Source of the DNA: Elstera sp043721315
GTDB taxonomy: Bacteria; Pseudomonadota; Alphaproteobacteria; Elsterales; Elsteraceae
Assembly (NCBI GenBank): GCA_043721315.1
Contig: JAYSQZ010000052.1
Location: 62,001-126,000, forward strand
Length of the DNA: 64,000 bases
Reading direction: 5' to 3'
This document shows, one piece after another, positions 1-9,024 of this stretch. The notes below the pieces were generated by a model. That model did no database searches and was not told the origin of the DNA. It saw only the letters and a list, made by a program, of their open reading frames with translations. Positions within the stretch are counted from its first letter, which is position 1. Each line of letters starts with the position of its first letter. Both the position numbers and the translations under genes were made by a program.

Positions 1-1
1 T

Positions 2-847
2 TGGCTGCTAGAAGAAGCCAAGCTGCAACGGATGCCGAAGCCGAAGAGCCTTGCGGGGCAAATCGCTTTCGTCACCGGTGGTGCGGGCGGCATTGGCCGG
101 GCGACAGTAGAATCCCTTCTGAACGAGGGCGCGGCGGTCGTGGCGGCGGATATTGACATTGGCAGCCTAGAGGCCGCCGTGCAGGAATTCGCCCAACGCT
201 TCGGGCGGGACCGCGTTACGGGCGTACACTTGGATGTGACCGACGAAACCTCTGTCCAAAGGGGGTTTGAGGCGGCGGCGCTCGCCTTTGGCGGGGTTGA
301 TTTACTGGTGTCCAATGCCGGAATCGCCTCCTCCGCGCCGATTGAGGAAACGTCACTCGAACTCTGGAACCGAAATATTTCTGTGCTCGCCACGGGCTAT
401 TTCTTGGTTGCACGCGAAGCCTTCAAAATGCTGAAAACGCAAGACACGGGTGGCTCCATCGTCTTCATCGGCAGTAAAAATGCGCTCGCGGCTTCCCCGA
501 ATGCATCGGCCTACTGCACGGCAAAGGCGGCTGAACTGCACTTGGCGCGCTGCCTTGCTCTGGAAGGCGCCCCCCTCGGTATCCGGGTCAATAGCGTCAA
601 CCCCGACGCGGTGTTGCGTGGCTCGAAAATTTGGAGCGGCTCTTGGCTTCAAGAGCGGGCAGATGCCTATAATCTTTCCACCGATGCCCTGGAAGATCAT
701 TACCGCCAGCGCAGTCTGTTGAAACGCTCCGTCTATCCCGAGGATATTGCGGCTGCCGTGCTGTTTTTCTGCACAGGGGCCTCGGCAAAATCGACCGGGA
801 ATATTCTCAATGTTGACGCGGGCAACGCCGCCGCTTTCACGCGCTGA
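2..847 (+). CDS. rhaD: Bifunctional rhamnulose-1-phosphate aldolase/lactaldehyde dehydrogenase, C-terminal SDR part (5' truncated by window)
   Basis: The reading frame is open to the window edge (WLLEEAKLQRMPKP before the first ATG at 32), so this is the 3' end of a longer gene. The visible part is a complete short-chain dehydrogenase: nucleotide-binding TGGAGGIG near the start, NAG in SNAGIA, and a catalytic SxxxY-type stretch with YCTAK. The linker text plus an adjacent L-rhamnose isomerase fits the family of about 700 residues in which an N-terminal class II aldolase is fused to an SDR. The fused enzyme cleaves L-rhamnulose 1-phosphate and handles the lactaldehyde. The aldolase half lies upstream and was not seen. 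A stand-alone SDR is possible but unlikely because of the open frame upstream. Confidence 0.82.
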   Translation, partial: WLLEEAKLQRMPKPKSLAGQIAFVTGGAGGIGRATVESLLNEGAAVVAADIDIGSLEAAVQEFAQRFGRDRVTGVHLDVTDETSVQRGFEAAALAFGGVDLLVSNAGIASSAPIEETSLELWNRNISVLATGYFLVAREAFKMLKTQDTGGSIVFIGSKNALAASPNASAYCTAKAAELHLARCLALEGAPLGIRVNSVNPDAVLRGSKIWSGSWLQERADAYNLSTDALEDHYRQRSLLKRSVYPEDIAAAVLFFCTGASAKSTGNILNVDAGNAAAFTR

Positions 848-858
848 GGAAGCATCGA

Positions 859-2151
859 ATGAATTTTCAAATTTCGGCAGAGGCTATCGCCCGCCACAAC
901 GAAACCCTGCATGTTGCCGTTTCCGAGGATTACGAGGCGCTACAGCGCCAAGTGGCGCGGCGCGGTATCAATCTCGATGCGATTGCCCATCAGGTTGCCG
1001 CTTTCGGCGTTGCTTTGCCAAGCTGGGGCGTTGGCACCGGCGGCACGCGCTTTGCTCGCTTTGCCGGGTTGGGGGAGCCGCGCGGGCTGGAGGATAAGCT
1101 GGATGATTGCGCGACGATTCAGCAACTTACGCGCGCAACACCCACAGTTTCGCTGCATTTCCCCTGGGACAAACCATCGGACGTCGCCGCGCTCAAGCAA
1201 CAGGCGGCGGCCCTCGGCCTTGGTTTCGACGCGGTAAACTCCAATACTTTCCAAGATCAACCCGGCCAATCGGTTTCCTATAAATTCGGTAGCCTTAGCC
1301 ATCCCGATAAAGCGGTCCGCGATCTTGCCGTGGCCCATAATATCGACTGCATCCGCTTAGGCGAAACCCTAGGCGCGCCCGCCCTTACCGTTTGGGTTGG
1401 CGACGGCGCGAATTTCCCAGGCCAGCAGAATTTTACGACGGCCTTCGATCGCTACCTCGACAGTATGGCGCAAATCTACGCGGCCTTGCCAGGCGACTGG
1501 TCGGTGTTCATCGAGCATAAGCTGTTCGAGCCGGCTTTTTACGCCACCGTTATCGCCGATTGGGGCAGCAGCTACCTTGCCGCCGTCGAACTGGGGCCGA
1601 AAGCGAAATGCTTGGTTGACCTCGGGCACCATGCGCCAAATACGAATATCGAAATGATTGTCGCCCGCCTCATTCGCTTCGGCAAACTTGCGGGTTTCCA
1701 CTTCAACGATAGCAAATATGGCGATGATGATCTTGACAGCGGTTCAATCAACCCGTTCCAACTGTTCTTGATCTTCAATGAGTTAGTCGATGCGGCCCAG
1801 CGCGGGGCACCCAGTTTTGCGCCCGCTTATATGCTCGACCAATCCCATAATGTCACGGATCCAATCGAAAGTTTGATGAGTAGCACGCTGGAAGTTCTGC
1901 GCCGCTACGCCCAGGCGCTCTTGATCGACCGCAACGCCTTAACCGAGGCTCAGACCGCCTGTGACGCGCTGGGGGCGCATAGTTTGTTGAAGCAAGCCTT
2001 CAATACCGATGTTACGCCGCTGCTCGCCGAGGTCCGCCGCCGCGCGGGCGGGGCTATAGATCCAATCGCCCTTTATCGTGCGAGCGGTTATCGGGCCGCG
2101 AAAGCTAAGGAGCGCCCACCGCGCACCGGATCATCGGCAGGGATTGTATAA
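859..2151 (+). CDS. rhaI: L-rhamnose isomerase (RhaI type)
   Basis: A 430-residue xylose-isomerase-like TIM barrel of the Pseudomonas/Rhizobium RhaI type. It interconverts L-rhamnose and L-rhamnulose in the cytoplasm using divalent metals. Metal-site segments are visible: EHKLFEPAFY, DLGHHAPNTN, HFNDSKYGDDD and the downstream LDQSHN. It starts 11 bases after the dehydrogenase stop with GAGGAAG upstream of the ATG, so both are cotranscribed. The two genes together support phosphorylated L-rhamnose breakdown; kinase, mutarotase and transporter would be expected upstream of the window. Confidence 0.9.
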   Translation: MNFQISAEAIARHNETLHVAVSEDYEALQRQVARRGINLDAIAHQVAAFGVALPSWGVGTGGTRFARFAGLGEPRGLEDKLDDCATIQQLTRATPTVSLHFPWDKPSDVAALKQQAAALGLGFDAVNSNTFQDQPGQSVSYKFGSLSHPDKAVRDLAVAHNIDCIRLGETLGAPALTVWVGDGANFPGQQNFTTAFDRYLDSMAQIYAALPGDWSVFIEHKLFEPAFYATVIADWGSSYLAAVELGPKAKCLVDLGHHAPNTNIEMIVARLIRFGKLAGFHFNDSKYGDDDLDSGSINPFQLFLIFNELVDAAQRGAPSFAPAYMLDQSHNVTDPIESLMSSTLEVLRRYAQALLIDRNALTEAQTACDALGAHSLLKQAFNTDVTPLLAEVRRRAGGAIDPIALYRASGYRAAKAKERPPRTGSSAGIV

Positions 2152-2169
2152 TCTCCGGGGTCGAACCCC

Positions 2170-2706
2170 CTAAAGCCGATAGGCCAGAAACTCCGCCCCG
2201 GCAGCATCCATCGGGGCGAGTTGATCTGCCGAGAGATCCCAGGCGACGCAGGGCACGACCATCGCCTCTGCCCAGAGGTGGATAACCTCGGCATCGGCGG
2301 CGAAGGCGACGTAATCGGCCCCGCCTTCGGAGGCTTCCATCGCCTCGTGACGGCTATCGCCGCAATAGACGCCGCAAATCCGGTCCGGCCCCAGTTTCTT
2401 GCGCGCTTCGGCATAGGCTTCTTGCGACGCCAGATGCACGCCATCAATATCCTGGGCTAAGATAGCGTCCAGCACTGTGCCGCGCCCGGCGTTATCGGTC
2501 AGCAGAAACGCAATGTCTTGCGCGCGGGCAACAGGCAGCAGTCGGGCGACGGTATCCTTCAGCACGGCAGGGCTTAGGCCGCTGGTATCGAGCGCAAGGC
2601 TAGCGAACGCGCGGGTAGAAAGCGCCTCGGTCAGCGCCTCTGCCGATAGGTCGGCGGACACGATGAGATAATGGCGGGCGGGGGCGGGCGAAAGATCGGT
2701 GCTCAT
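2170..2706 (-). CDS. Thiamine-phosphate-synthase-like protein (ThiE/TenI fold)
   Basis: A 178-residue protein resembling a shortened ThiE/TenI TIM barrel, with FLLTDN, DGVHL and GGADYVAF corresponding to ThiE strand motifs. The ATG at 2706 (MSTDLSP) is preferred because the frame's earlier ATG at 2781 would lie inside the terminator hairpin of the upstream aldolase gene. ThiE joins the thiazole and pyrimidine halves of thiamin. This copy is short and lacks an obvious phosphate-binding Gly-rich C-terminus, so it may not be catalytic. It is convergent with rhaI (18 bases apart) and downstream of the class I aldolase gene. Confidence 0.65.
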   Translation of the reverse strand: MSTDLSPAPARHYLIVSADLSAEALTEALSTRAFASLALDTSGLSPAVLKDTVARLLPVARAQDIAFLLTDNAGRGTVLDAILAQDIDGVHLASQEAYAEARKKLGPDRICGVYCGDSRHEAMEASEGGADYVAFAADAEVIHLWAEAMVVPCVAWDLSADQLAPMDAAGAEFLAYRL

Positions 2707-2770
2707 AGCGCGCATCCAGCCATAGGCCGCGCCGGAAGGCAAGCGGATGCCGTCTTCTCCGTTACAAATG

Positions 2771-2801
2771 AAAAGCCCCACCGCGAGGGAGCGGTGGGGC
2801 T
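2771..2801 (-). terminator. Rho-independent terminator of the aldolase gene
   Basis: Perfect 11-bp inverted repeat AGCCCCACCGC / GCGGTGGGGCT (2774-2784 and 2791-2801) with a 6-base loop, followed on the minus strand by TTTT. It lies just after the stop of the minus-strand aldolase gene and before the ThiE-like gene. Confidence 0.85.
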
Positions 2802-2824
2802 ATCTTGTTCAACCTCAGACGGGC

Positions 2825-3766
2825 TTAGGCTTTACCCTGATAAATCTTCACAATCTGATCGAGCATGGCCAAGGCTTCGGCTTTCGGGCGCTGGAAGGTG
2901 TTGCGCCCGATGATCGACCCATTGGCCCCGCCGTCGCGGATAGCCCGGATTTCGGTATAGAGACCGTCCAGATCCTTCGCTTCCCCGCCGGAGAAAACGA
3001 CGATACGGCGGCCATTGAAGCAGCTTTGCACCACGTGGCGCACGCGCTCGGCCATCGTCGCCGCTGGGATTTTTTCCTTTTCGTACACTTTCTTTGCCGC
3101 ATCGAGTTCCAAGGGCGCTGCGGGCGGCTTAACCTTAATGATATGCGCGCCCAGAAGGGCAGCCATATGGGCGGCATAGGCGCAAATATCAAAAGCCGTC
3201 TCGCCGCTCTTCGATAAGTCACCGCCACGCGGGTAGGACCAAACGACGACGGCAAGGCCGACCGACTTGGCTTCTTCGGCCAACTCACGCAACTCTTCGA
3301 TCATGCCGAACGCACTGTCCGACCCCGGATAGATAGTGAAGCCGATGGCGGAGCAGCCAAGGCGCAGCGCATCCTGCACGGTTGCCGTTACGGCTTGATC
3401 GGCATCGGCCTTCAGGCGCGACAAACTGTTGGCGCTATTAACCTTCAGAATCGTTGGGATCGCGCCCGCAAAGCTATCGGCCCCGGCTTCCAGCATCCCC
3501 AGCGGCGCGGCATAGGCCGACAGGCCCGCTTCAATGGCGATCTCGAAGTGATAATGGGGGTCGTAAGCGGCGGGGTTGGGGGCAAAGCTGCGCGCCGGGC
3601 CGTGCTCGAACCCCTGATCGACCGGCAGGATCACCAGCTTACCCGTACCACCCAAGCGGCCCTGCATCAAAATGCGGGCGAGATTGGTTTTCGTGCCGGG
3701 ATTATCCGATTCATAGTAGCTGAGAATCTTCTTAACGCGCTGAGTAACCCGCATGGTTCGGCTCAT
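2825..3766 (-). CDS. Class I fructose-bisphosphate aldolase (DhnA/FbaB family)
   Basis: A 313-residue archaeal-type class I aldolase that would cleave fructose 1,6-bisphosphate through a lysine Schiff base, without metal. Diagnostic text includes LVILPVDQGFEHGP near residue 45, the strand HIIKVKPP that carries the likely Schiff-base lysine, and the C-terminal phosphate-binding FSGGEAKD and NGSIIGRNTFQR segments. It is monocistronic or followed weakly by the ThiE-like gene, since a strong terminator separates them. It diverges from the penicillin-binding protein gene. Confidence 0.9.
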   Translation of the reverse strand: MSRTMRVTQRVKKILSYYESDNPGTKTNLARILMQGRLGGTGKLVILPVDQGFEHGPARSFAPNPAAYDPHYHFEIAIEAGLSAYAAPLGMLEAGADSFAGAIPTILKVNSANSLSRLKADADQAVTATVQDALRLGCSAIGFTIYPGSDSAFGMIEELRELAEEAKSVGLAVVVWSYPRGGDLSKSGETAFDICAYAAHMAALLGAHIIKVKPPAAPLELDAAKKVYEKEKIPAATMAERVRHVVQSCFNGRRIVVFSGGEAKDLDGLYTEIRAIRDGGANGSIIGRNTFQRPKAEALAMLDQIVKIYQGKA

Positions 3767-3776
3767 CCCCTGAAGC

Positions 3777-3794
3777 GGTTTTCACGAAAACCGA
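3777..3794. promoter_or_regulatory. Short palindrome upstream of the aldolase gene
   Basis: CGGTTTT-CACG-AAAACCG, 7-bp arms, sits just upstream of the aldolase start in the divergent region shared with the PBP gene. It could be an operator or a 5'-UTR hairpin. There is no further evidence for a function. Confidence 0.3.
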
Positions 3795-3985
3795 TTATGT
3801 CTCTGGCGCGGCTGTGTAACGAAGATGGGGGCTAAAGGCAATCAACTGAACGGTGTTATTCCGGCTGAAACGCCAGATATACTGCAAAATACATCCCTCG
3901 GGCTGTAGCTGGATGAAGGAGAGTACAGCTTGGCGGCACGAAAGGCTTGTTCGCGTGCCCTGACCATGCTTGCATCGCCGCCAGA

Positions 3986-5797
3986 ATGACCCGCGCAAAC
4001 CCCACCGCTTCCCCTGCCAAACCCCACCGCCCCGTACCGCCGCCGCGCCGGGGAGGGTGGCGGCGGCGTCTGTTCGTTTGGCTGGGCGCATTGATCGTGT
4101 GGGGAGGCGTTGCCGTGGGGGCTGTGGTTGCTTTCTACGCGCTCCAACTTCCCCCGATTGGCGCGCTGATGGACGAAACCCGACGCCCCGGTATTACGCT
4201 GCTGGCGCGCGATGGCAGCTTGCTGGCGACGGGCGGGGAGTTCTACGCCACGCCGAGGGCAGTCCGCGAGCTACCCCCGCACGTGTGGCAGGCAGTCGTG
4301 GCGATTGAGGATCGGCGTTTCTTTAGTCATTTTGGTATCGACCCAATCGGTCTAGCCCGCGCTGTTATGGTCAATCTCACCGAAGGGCGTTCGGCGCAGG
4401 GCGGCAGTACCCTCACTCAGCAGGTCGCGAAGAATGTTTTTCTAACCAACGAGAAGTCGCTGAAGCGAAAAGTGCAGGAAGCCTTGCTGGCCCTGTGGCT
4501 GGAGCGGCGCTATAGCAAGGATCAAATCCTCGGTATCTACCTGAACCGCGTCTATCTTGGCGGCGGCGCTTGGGGGATTGATGCGGCATCGCAACGATAT
4601 TTCGGCAAGCCCGCAACTCAGCTTTCCCTGTACGAAGCCGCTGCGATTGCTGGGTTATTGCGCGCGCCGACGCGGCTCACGCCAATCCGCGATCCTGCGG
4701 CCACGGCGGGGCGGGCGCAGGTCGTGCTAGAGGCGATGGTGCGCGCTAATTTCATCCCCGAAGCCGCCGCAACAGCCGCCATTGCTAGCGGTGCGCCAAT
4801 GCTGGGGCAAATCGCCGCGCCGCGCCCCGGACGGCATTTCGCCGACTGGGTGATGGAAGAATTGGGCAATATCGTGCCCATCGACCGCGATTTAGTGGTG
4901 CAAACCACCCTCGACCCGGCCTTGCAGCGCCAAACCGAAGCAAAACTAGCGGCAATGCTGGCGCAAGAGGGGGGTGAGCGCAAAATTGGCGAGGGCGCGG
5001 CGGTTATTCTCGACCCGGATGGCGCGATCAGGGCAATGGTGGGCGGGCGCGATTATCGGCGCTCCCAGTTCAACCGGGCACTCGCGCCGCGTCAGCCCGG
5101 CTCCAGCTTCAAGCCGTTCGTATTTCTGGCAGCGTTGGAAGCGGGATGGACCGCCGAGAGCCGCGTGGAGGATGCGCCTGTGCGGATCGGCACTTGGACC
5201 CCGGAGAATTATGATCGGCGCTTTCGCGGCGCGGTCAGCCTATCCCAGGCTTTAGCCGAATCCCTCAATATCCCCACTGTGCGGCTGGCGCAGGATGTTG
5301 GGATAAAGCGGGTTATTTCGGTAGCGCATCGCTTGGGGATTAGGGCCAAACTCCCCGCGAATCTGGCAGTAGCGCTGGGGGCGGGGGAGGTGAATTTGCT
5401 CGATCTAACCGGTGCCTATGCCACTCTCGCCAACGGCGGCAAGGCGGCGTGGCCCTATGGGATTCTCGCAATCCGGGACCGGGCGGGAGCGCTGCTGTGG
5501 CAGGGGGAGCCGCTGGGCGATGCGTTGGTCGCGCCCGCCTTGGCCGAGAGTATGCGCGACATGCTACGCGGCGTTATCACGCACGGCACCGGCAAAGCCG
5601 CAGGCGTGGTTGGTCCGGGGGCGGTAGGGAAATCTGGCACCACGTCCGACTATCGCGATGCGTGGTTCGTTGGCTGGGACAGCGCGCAAGCCCGCGTTGC
5701 CGGGGTCTGGCTGGGCAACGACGATAACAGCCCGATGGCGCGCGTGACGGGCGGCGATGTTCCGGCGAAACTTTGGGCGTGGTTGATGTTGGATTAA
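3986..5797 (+). CDS. Bifunctional penicillin-binding protein (transglycosylase/transpeptidase, PBP1 family)
   Basis: A class A PBP of about 603 residues that polymerises and cross-links peptidoglycan on the periplasmic face. A Pro/Arg-rich cytoplasmic tail precedes one transmembrane helix (LFVWLGALIVWGGVAVGAVV). The GT51 domain follows with AIEDRRFFSHFGID and GGSTLTQQVAKN. The transpeptidase domain has the active-site serine in QPGSSFKPF, the SLN motif in ESLNIP and the KSGT box. It is shorter than E. coli PBP1a/1b and ends soon after the KSGT box without accessory domains. The ATG at 3986 was chosen over a TTG at 3947. Its stop overlaps the convergent GNAT gene stop within TTAA. Confidence 0.9.
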   Translation: MTRANPTASPAKPHRPVPPPRRGGWRRRLFVWLGALIVWGGVAVGAVVAFYALQLPPIGALMDETRRPGITLLARDGSLLATGGEFYATPRAVRELPPHVWQAVVAIEDRRFFSHFGIDPIGLARAVMVNLTEGRSAQGGSTLTQQVAKNVFLTNEKSLKRKVQEALLALWLERRYSKDQILGIYLNRVYLGGGAWGIDAASQRYFGKPATQLSLYEAAAIAGLLRAPTRLTPIRDPAATAGRAQVVLEAMVRANFIPEAAATAAIASGAPMLGQIAAPRPGRHFADWVMEELGNIVPIDRDLVVQTTLDPALQRQTEAKLAAMLAQEGGERKIGEGAAVILDPDGAIRAMVGGRDYRRSQFNRALAPRQPGSSFKPFVFLAALEAGWTAESRVEDAPVRIGTWTPENYDRRFRGAVSLSQALAESLNIPTVRLAQDVGIKRVISVAHRLGIRAKLPANLAVALGAGEVNLLDLTGAYATLANGGKAAWPYGILAIRDRAGALLWQGEPLGDALVAPALAESMRDMLRGVITHGTGKAAGVVGPGAVGKSGTTSDYRDAWFVGWDSAQARVAGVWLGNDDNSPMARVTGGDVPAKLWAWLMLD

Positions 5798-6297
5798 CCT
5801 AGCGGCAGAATCATAAAGGTCGCCGTTTCGCTATAGCTTGCCAGTTTTTCGGAAATCGCGGGCGTGTAGTACGGGGTGAAGCCGAAGCGGGACCAATAGC
5901 GCGGTGTGTCATACACAGCGGTGAGCGCCAAGCGGGGGGCCGCGATCTCCCGAGCTAAATCTTGCAAATACCGCACTAATGCCTCCCCTAACCGTGCGCC
6001 GCGCGTTTCGGGCAGAAGGGCAATGTCGTGCAAATACAGGCATTCAGATTGTTCCGGTAACGCAACAAGGCTTGAATCGAGCAAGGGCGGCAGGAGTCCC
6101 CAGGGGTGAGCGACGGCATAGCCGATAACGCCACTCGCACTATCGGCCACCCGGCAGCCTTGGGGGAAGAGAGTGAGGCGTTCGCACACCACGTGCGGGC
6201 CTTCGGGGAAGGCTTGGTGAACCCTATCGGCAATGGCGTTCACGCGCGGCAAGTCTTGCGGCTGCATCGGTCGCCACAGGGAAGAAGGCGGCGTCAT
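5794..6297 (-). CDS. GNAT family N-acetyltransferase
   Basis: A 167-residue acetyltransferase. The GNAT core is visible as LHDIALLPETRGARLGEALVRYL, which contains the acetyl-CoA pyrophosphate loop, followed by AVYDTPRYWSRFGF. The substrate is unknown. The start ATG at 6297 overlaps the stop of cca by ATGA, indicating translational coupling, so it is the last gene of the DUF1285-NUDIX-DUF6111-cca-GNAT operon. Confidence 0.85.
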   Translation of the reverse strand: MTPPSSLWRPMQPQDLPRVNAIADRVHQAFPEGPHVVCERLTLFPQGCRVADSASGVIGYAVAHPWGLLPPLLDSSLVALPEQSECLYLHDIALLPETRGARLGEALVRYLQDLAREIAAPRLALTAVYDTPRYWSRFGFTPYYTPAISEKLASYSETATFMILPLG

Positions 6298-7478
6298 TGG
6301 GGCGGCACCAGGCTTTGAAGGTAGGCGAGGGTTTCGGCGCGTGTCGCGGTATAGCCCCCGTCCTCCCACCAAGTTTGAATGACGGTCAAGAGGTGGCCCA
6401 TCTCGGGACCGGGGGCAACGCCGAGCGCGCCGACATCGGCCCCCCCAATCGGGAAATTTGGCACCGGGGTATCGAGCATGACGCGCCACGGCAGCCGGTC
6501 GGGGTTTCCGCGCGCGGCCCGCACGTCGAGGCCCGCGCGCAACGGCTCCGGCCCCCAGCGGCGCAACAGCGCGTAGGGGTGAGAAAGCTGAGTTTCAGCG
6601 ACTTGTTGGCAAATCAATATGAACTGAAGCTCGTTTTTAGGCCAGCGCAGCCGCGCGGCCAGCGCCGGAAGGTCGGCCCCGTCCGGCAGGAGGGCCAACA
6701 GGCGCGCGGCCCATCCGGCGGCGCTGGGCAAACCCGACAGAATTGAGACGCCCTCGGCCCGCACTCCCGGTAAAACCTGGGGCAGAATGCCGGTGGCCTG
6801 CATCGCGGCCAAGCTCGCGATAGGATTGGCGCAGTTCAGCAGCTTCTTCAGTTCGGCCCAAACCCGTTCTGCGGAAAGCTGGGCCAATCCCGGCGCGCTC
6901 TCGGCCAGCAGCGCCAGTAAATCGGCAGACGGTGGCACGCGGCCATAGCGGGCTTGAAAGCGGAAATAGCGCAGAATCCGCAAATAATCTTCTGCAATTC
7001 GCTGGCGCGCGTCGCCGATAAAGCGCAGGTATCCTGTCTCCAAATCGGCAAGACCGCCAACGGGATCATAGACGCGGCCTTGCCCATCGGCGTAGAGGGC
7101 ATTCATCGTAAAATCGCGCCGGGCCGCATCCTCTTGCCATTCTTCTGTAAAAGCTACGATGGCGTGACGGCCATTGGTTACAATATCCCGGCGTAGGGTT
7201 GTTATCTCGAACGGTTTGCCGCCGTTGACCAGCGTGATCGTGCCGTGCTCGATACCCGTTGGAAACGCTTTCAAGCCTGCGGCAATCGCCCGTGCTATCA
7301 CGGTTTCGGGCGGCAAGGGTGTAGCGAGATCGACATCGCTGACCGCCAGCCCCAACAGCGCATCGCGCACCGCACCGCCCACGAAGCGCGCCTGCCCGTC
7401 CAGCGCGGCCAGCACGGCTTGCGATGCCTTCCCCTGCCACCAGTCGCCGGGGGGAAGCCTCGTTTCTGCCTGCCTCAC
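6294..7478 (-). CDS. cca: CCA tRNA nucleotidyltransferase / poly(A) polymerase family protein
   Basis: A 394-residue class II nucleotidyltransferase that adds or repairs the tRNA 3' CCA end. The N-terminal catalytic domain carries FVGGAVRDALLG and the metal-binding DVDLATP. RRDFTMNALYAD and the ERVWAELKKLL helix follow, as in the standard fold. It starts with GTG at 7478, overlapping the DUF6111 stop as GTGA. The order NUDIX-DUF6111-cca recurs in Rhodospirillales to my knowledge. Confidence 0.92.
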   Translation of the reverse strand: MRQAETRLPPGDWWQGKASQAVLAALDGQARFVGGAVRDALLGLAVSDVDLATPLPPETVIARAIAAGLKAFPTGIEHGTITLVNGGKPFEITTLRRDIVTNGRHAIVAFTEEWQEDAARRDFTMNALYADGQGRVYDPVGGLADLETGYLRFIGDARQRIAEDYLRILRYFRFQARYGRVPPSADLLALLAESAPGLAQLSAERVWAELKKLLNCANPIASLAAMQATGILPQVLPGVRAEGVSILSGLPSAAGWAARLLALLPDGADLPALAARLRWPKNELQFILICQQVAETQLSHPYALLRRWGPEPLRAGLDVRAARGNPDRLPWRVMLDTPVPNFPIGGADVGALGVAPGPEMGHLLTVIQTWWEDGGYTATRAETLAYLQSLVPPQ

Positions 7479-7750
7479 TTCATCCGACCCGGCACGATCT
7501 TGCCGTTCTCCACATGCGGCGGCGCGTAACTGCCGACGGTGCCTTGCCCCCGTTGCAGGCTAAGCCCCGCCAGCACAAGGCCGACGAGAAGCAAACCGCT
7601 TGCCCCAAGCCACAGAACGGGCGGGCCTGTCAACTCGGGCGGGGTTTCCCCGCGTGCTGCCGCCTGCCGCCGTTTCAGCCAACCCCACACGGCATAGAGC
7701 AGAAAGGGCAACAGCAGCGGCACGACGAAGGTTAGGAGAATACGGATCAT
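7475..7750 (-). CDS. DUF6111 family small membrane protein
   Basis: A 91-residue protein with two predicted transmembrane helices: residues 1-22 (ILLTFVVPLLLPFLLYAVW) and about 47-65 (LWLGASGLLLVGLVLAGLSL), separated by a charged loop and ending in a hydrophilic tail. Size and text match the uncharacterised DUF6111 family. It is coupled by 4-base overlaps on both sides (ATGA with the NUDIX gene, GTGA with cca). The function is unknown. Confidence 0.75.
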   Translation of the reverse strand: MIRILLTFVVPLLLPFLLYAVWGWLKRRQAAARGETPPELTGPPVLWLGASGLLLVGLVLAGLSLQRGQGTVGSYAPPHVENGKIVPGRMK

Positions 7751-8355
7751 GAGCTAGTCAAAACCTTACTAAAGTTCACCAACATTCCGGCGGTTGCCCC
7801 CCAGATATAGCGGTCTTGATAAGGCAGCACATAGAAATAGCGCCGCCCGATGGGAGTGTCGCGGAAATGCCGCTGATGGTTGCAAGGGTTAAGGATGAAA
7901 GCCAGCGGCACCTCGAAAATATCCGCCACTTCAAACGGATCGGGGGTGAAACGCGCGTCCGGCGAGACCAGTGCCACAATCGGCGTTACCGCATAACCCG
8001 TCACGGTGCGGTAGAGATCGAGCCGCCCCAGCACTTCGACGGCGCTGGGGTCCAGCCCCACCTCCTCCCGCGCCTCCCGCAAAGCGGCGGCTTCCGGGCT
8101 GGCGTCGTTCGGCTCGATTCGCCCGCCGGGAAAGCTGATTTGTCCGGCGTGATCGTGCAAATGGTCCGTGCGGCGCGTGAGCAGCAGCGTCGGCCCCTCT
8201 GGGCGCGTGAGGATCGGCACCAGAACGGCGGCGGGGCGGGGCGGTTGCGGGGCGGCGGGTAGCAGCAAGGGCGGCAAGCCGCTCAAGGCATGATCGCCCT
8301 GCTCGCCCGTGCCCCGGTAGCCGCCCAGGCGTTCCCGAAGCTCGGTTGCTGTCAT
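7747..8355 (-). CDS. CoA pyrophosphatase, NUDIX hydrolase
   Basis: About 202 residues. The NUDIX box is intact: GGRIEPND, then AAALREAREEVGLD, matching GX5EX7REUXEEXGU. The following text fits the NudL/CoA-diphosphatase subgroup (UPF0035-type TLLLTRRTDHLHDHAGQISFPGG), which hydrolyses CoA to 4'-phosphopantetheine and 3',5'-ADP. The ATG at 8355 is chosen because AGGGGGAC lies directly upstream; a GTG at 8376 is possible. It lies in the DUF1285-to-GNAT operon. Confidence 0.88.
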   Translation of the reverse strand: MTATELRERLGGYRGTGEQGDHALSGLPPLLLPAAPQPPRPAAVLVPILTRPEGPTLLLTRRTDHLHDHAGQISFPGGRIEPNDASPEAAALREAREEVGLDPSAVEVLGRLDLYRTVTGYAVTPIVALVSPDARFTPDPFEVADIFEVPLAFILNPCNHQRHFRDTPIGRRYFYVLPYQDRYIWGATAGMLVNFSKVLTSS

Positions 8356-8379
8356 CTGTCCCCCTACGTCCTGCACGTC

Positions 8380-8913
8380 TTATCGCTCCCGCTCTTCAAG
8401 GTGTTGTAGGGGAAAGAAGCTGCCGTGGCTCCAGACGCCCAGTCGCCCGGTTGCGTCGGCTACGGCCAGATCGACCAAGTGATAGAAAACCGAGCGCACC
8501 AGACGGGCTTCAAGCCCTGGTTTCACTAAGATATAGGGTTGCGGCTCTCCGGTGTCAGGGGCCTCCGTCACCCAAAGCGGATGATCGGCGTCGAGCGTCA
8601 CCATTTCGTCAATATTGGTACGGAAAGTTAAGGTCTGATTCGGCCCGTCGCCCGTCGCGGTCAACTCGATCCCCAGGAAGGGGACATCCTCCACCGCAAT
8701 CCGTCCGCGCTCCACGGGCGTTACCAGCCAATACTCGTCGCCCACGCGGCGCAAGACGGATGCGAAGAGCTTCACCAAGGGCATTCGGCCAATCGGCGAG
8801 CCTTGGTAGGTCCACGTCCCATCCCGCCGAATGGCGATGCCGAAATCGCCGCAGATCGGCGGAGACGTTTCGAGTGCGGTTTGGGGCTGGAGGGGCCGGG
8901 CCTTTTCGGTCAT
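8380..8913 (-). CDS. DUF1285 domain-containing protein
   Basis: A 177-residue soluble protein matching DUF1285, with a characteristic IAIRRDGTWTYQGSPIGRMPLVKLFASVLRR-type region, then VTPVERGRIAVEDVPFL and DHPLWV. The biochemical role is unknown. It is the first gene of the NUDIX-DUF6111-cca-GNAT operon and diverges from the moxR gene at 9025. Confidence 0.85.
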   Translation of the reverse strand: MTEKARPLQPQTALETSPPICGDFGIAIRRDGTWTYQGSPIGRMPLVKLFASVLRRVGDEYWLVTPVERGRIAVEDVPFLGIELTATGDGPNQTLTFRTNIDEMVTLDADHPLWVTEAPDTGEPQPYILVKPGLEARLVRSVFYHLVDLAVADATGRLGVWSHGSFFPLQHLEERER

Positions 8914-9024
8914 GCTGAGTTTCCTGGAGTGCGGGCGCGTCGCTTGACGGGGTTAATCCCCACACCATGTAAGGTTTAGGGCCTGCTGTTGAAGGCTATA
9001 TTGGTATGAAACAGGAGGTTTTGC

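Noticed and set aside
2157..2169. Small GGGGT-CGA-ACCCC hairpin between rhaI and the ThiE-like gene
   Set aside because: Only five base pairs with a three-base loop and no T-run; too weak to call a terminator.
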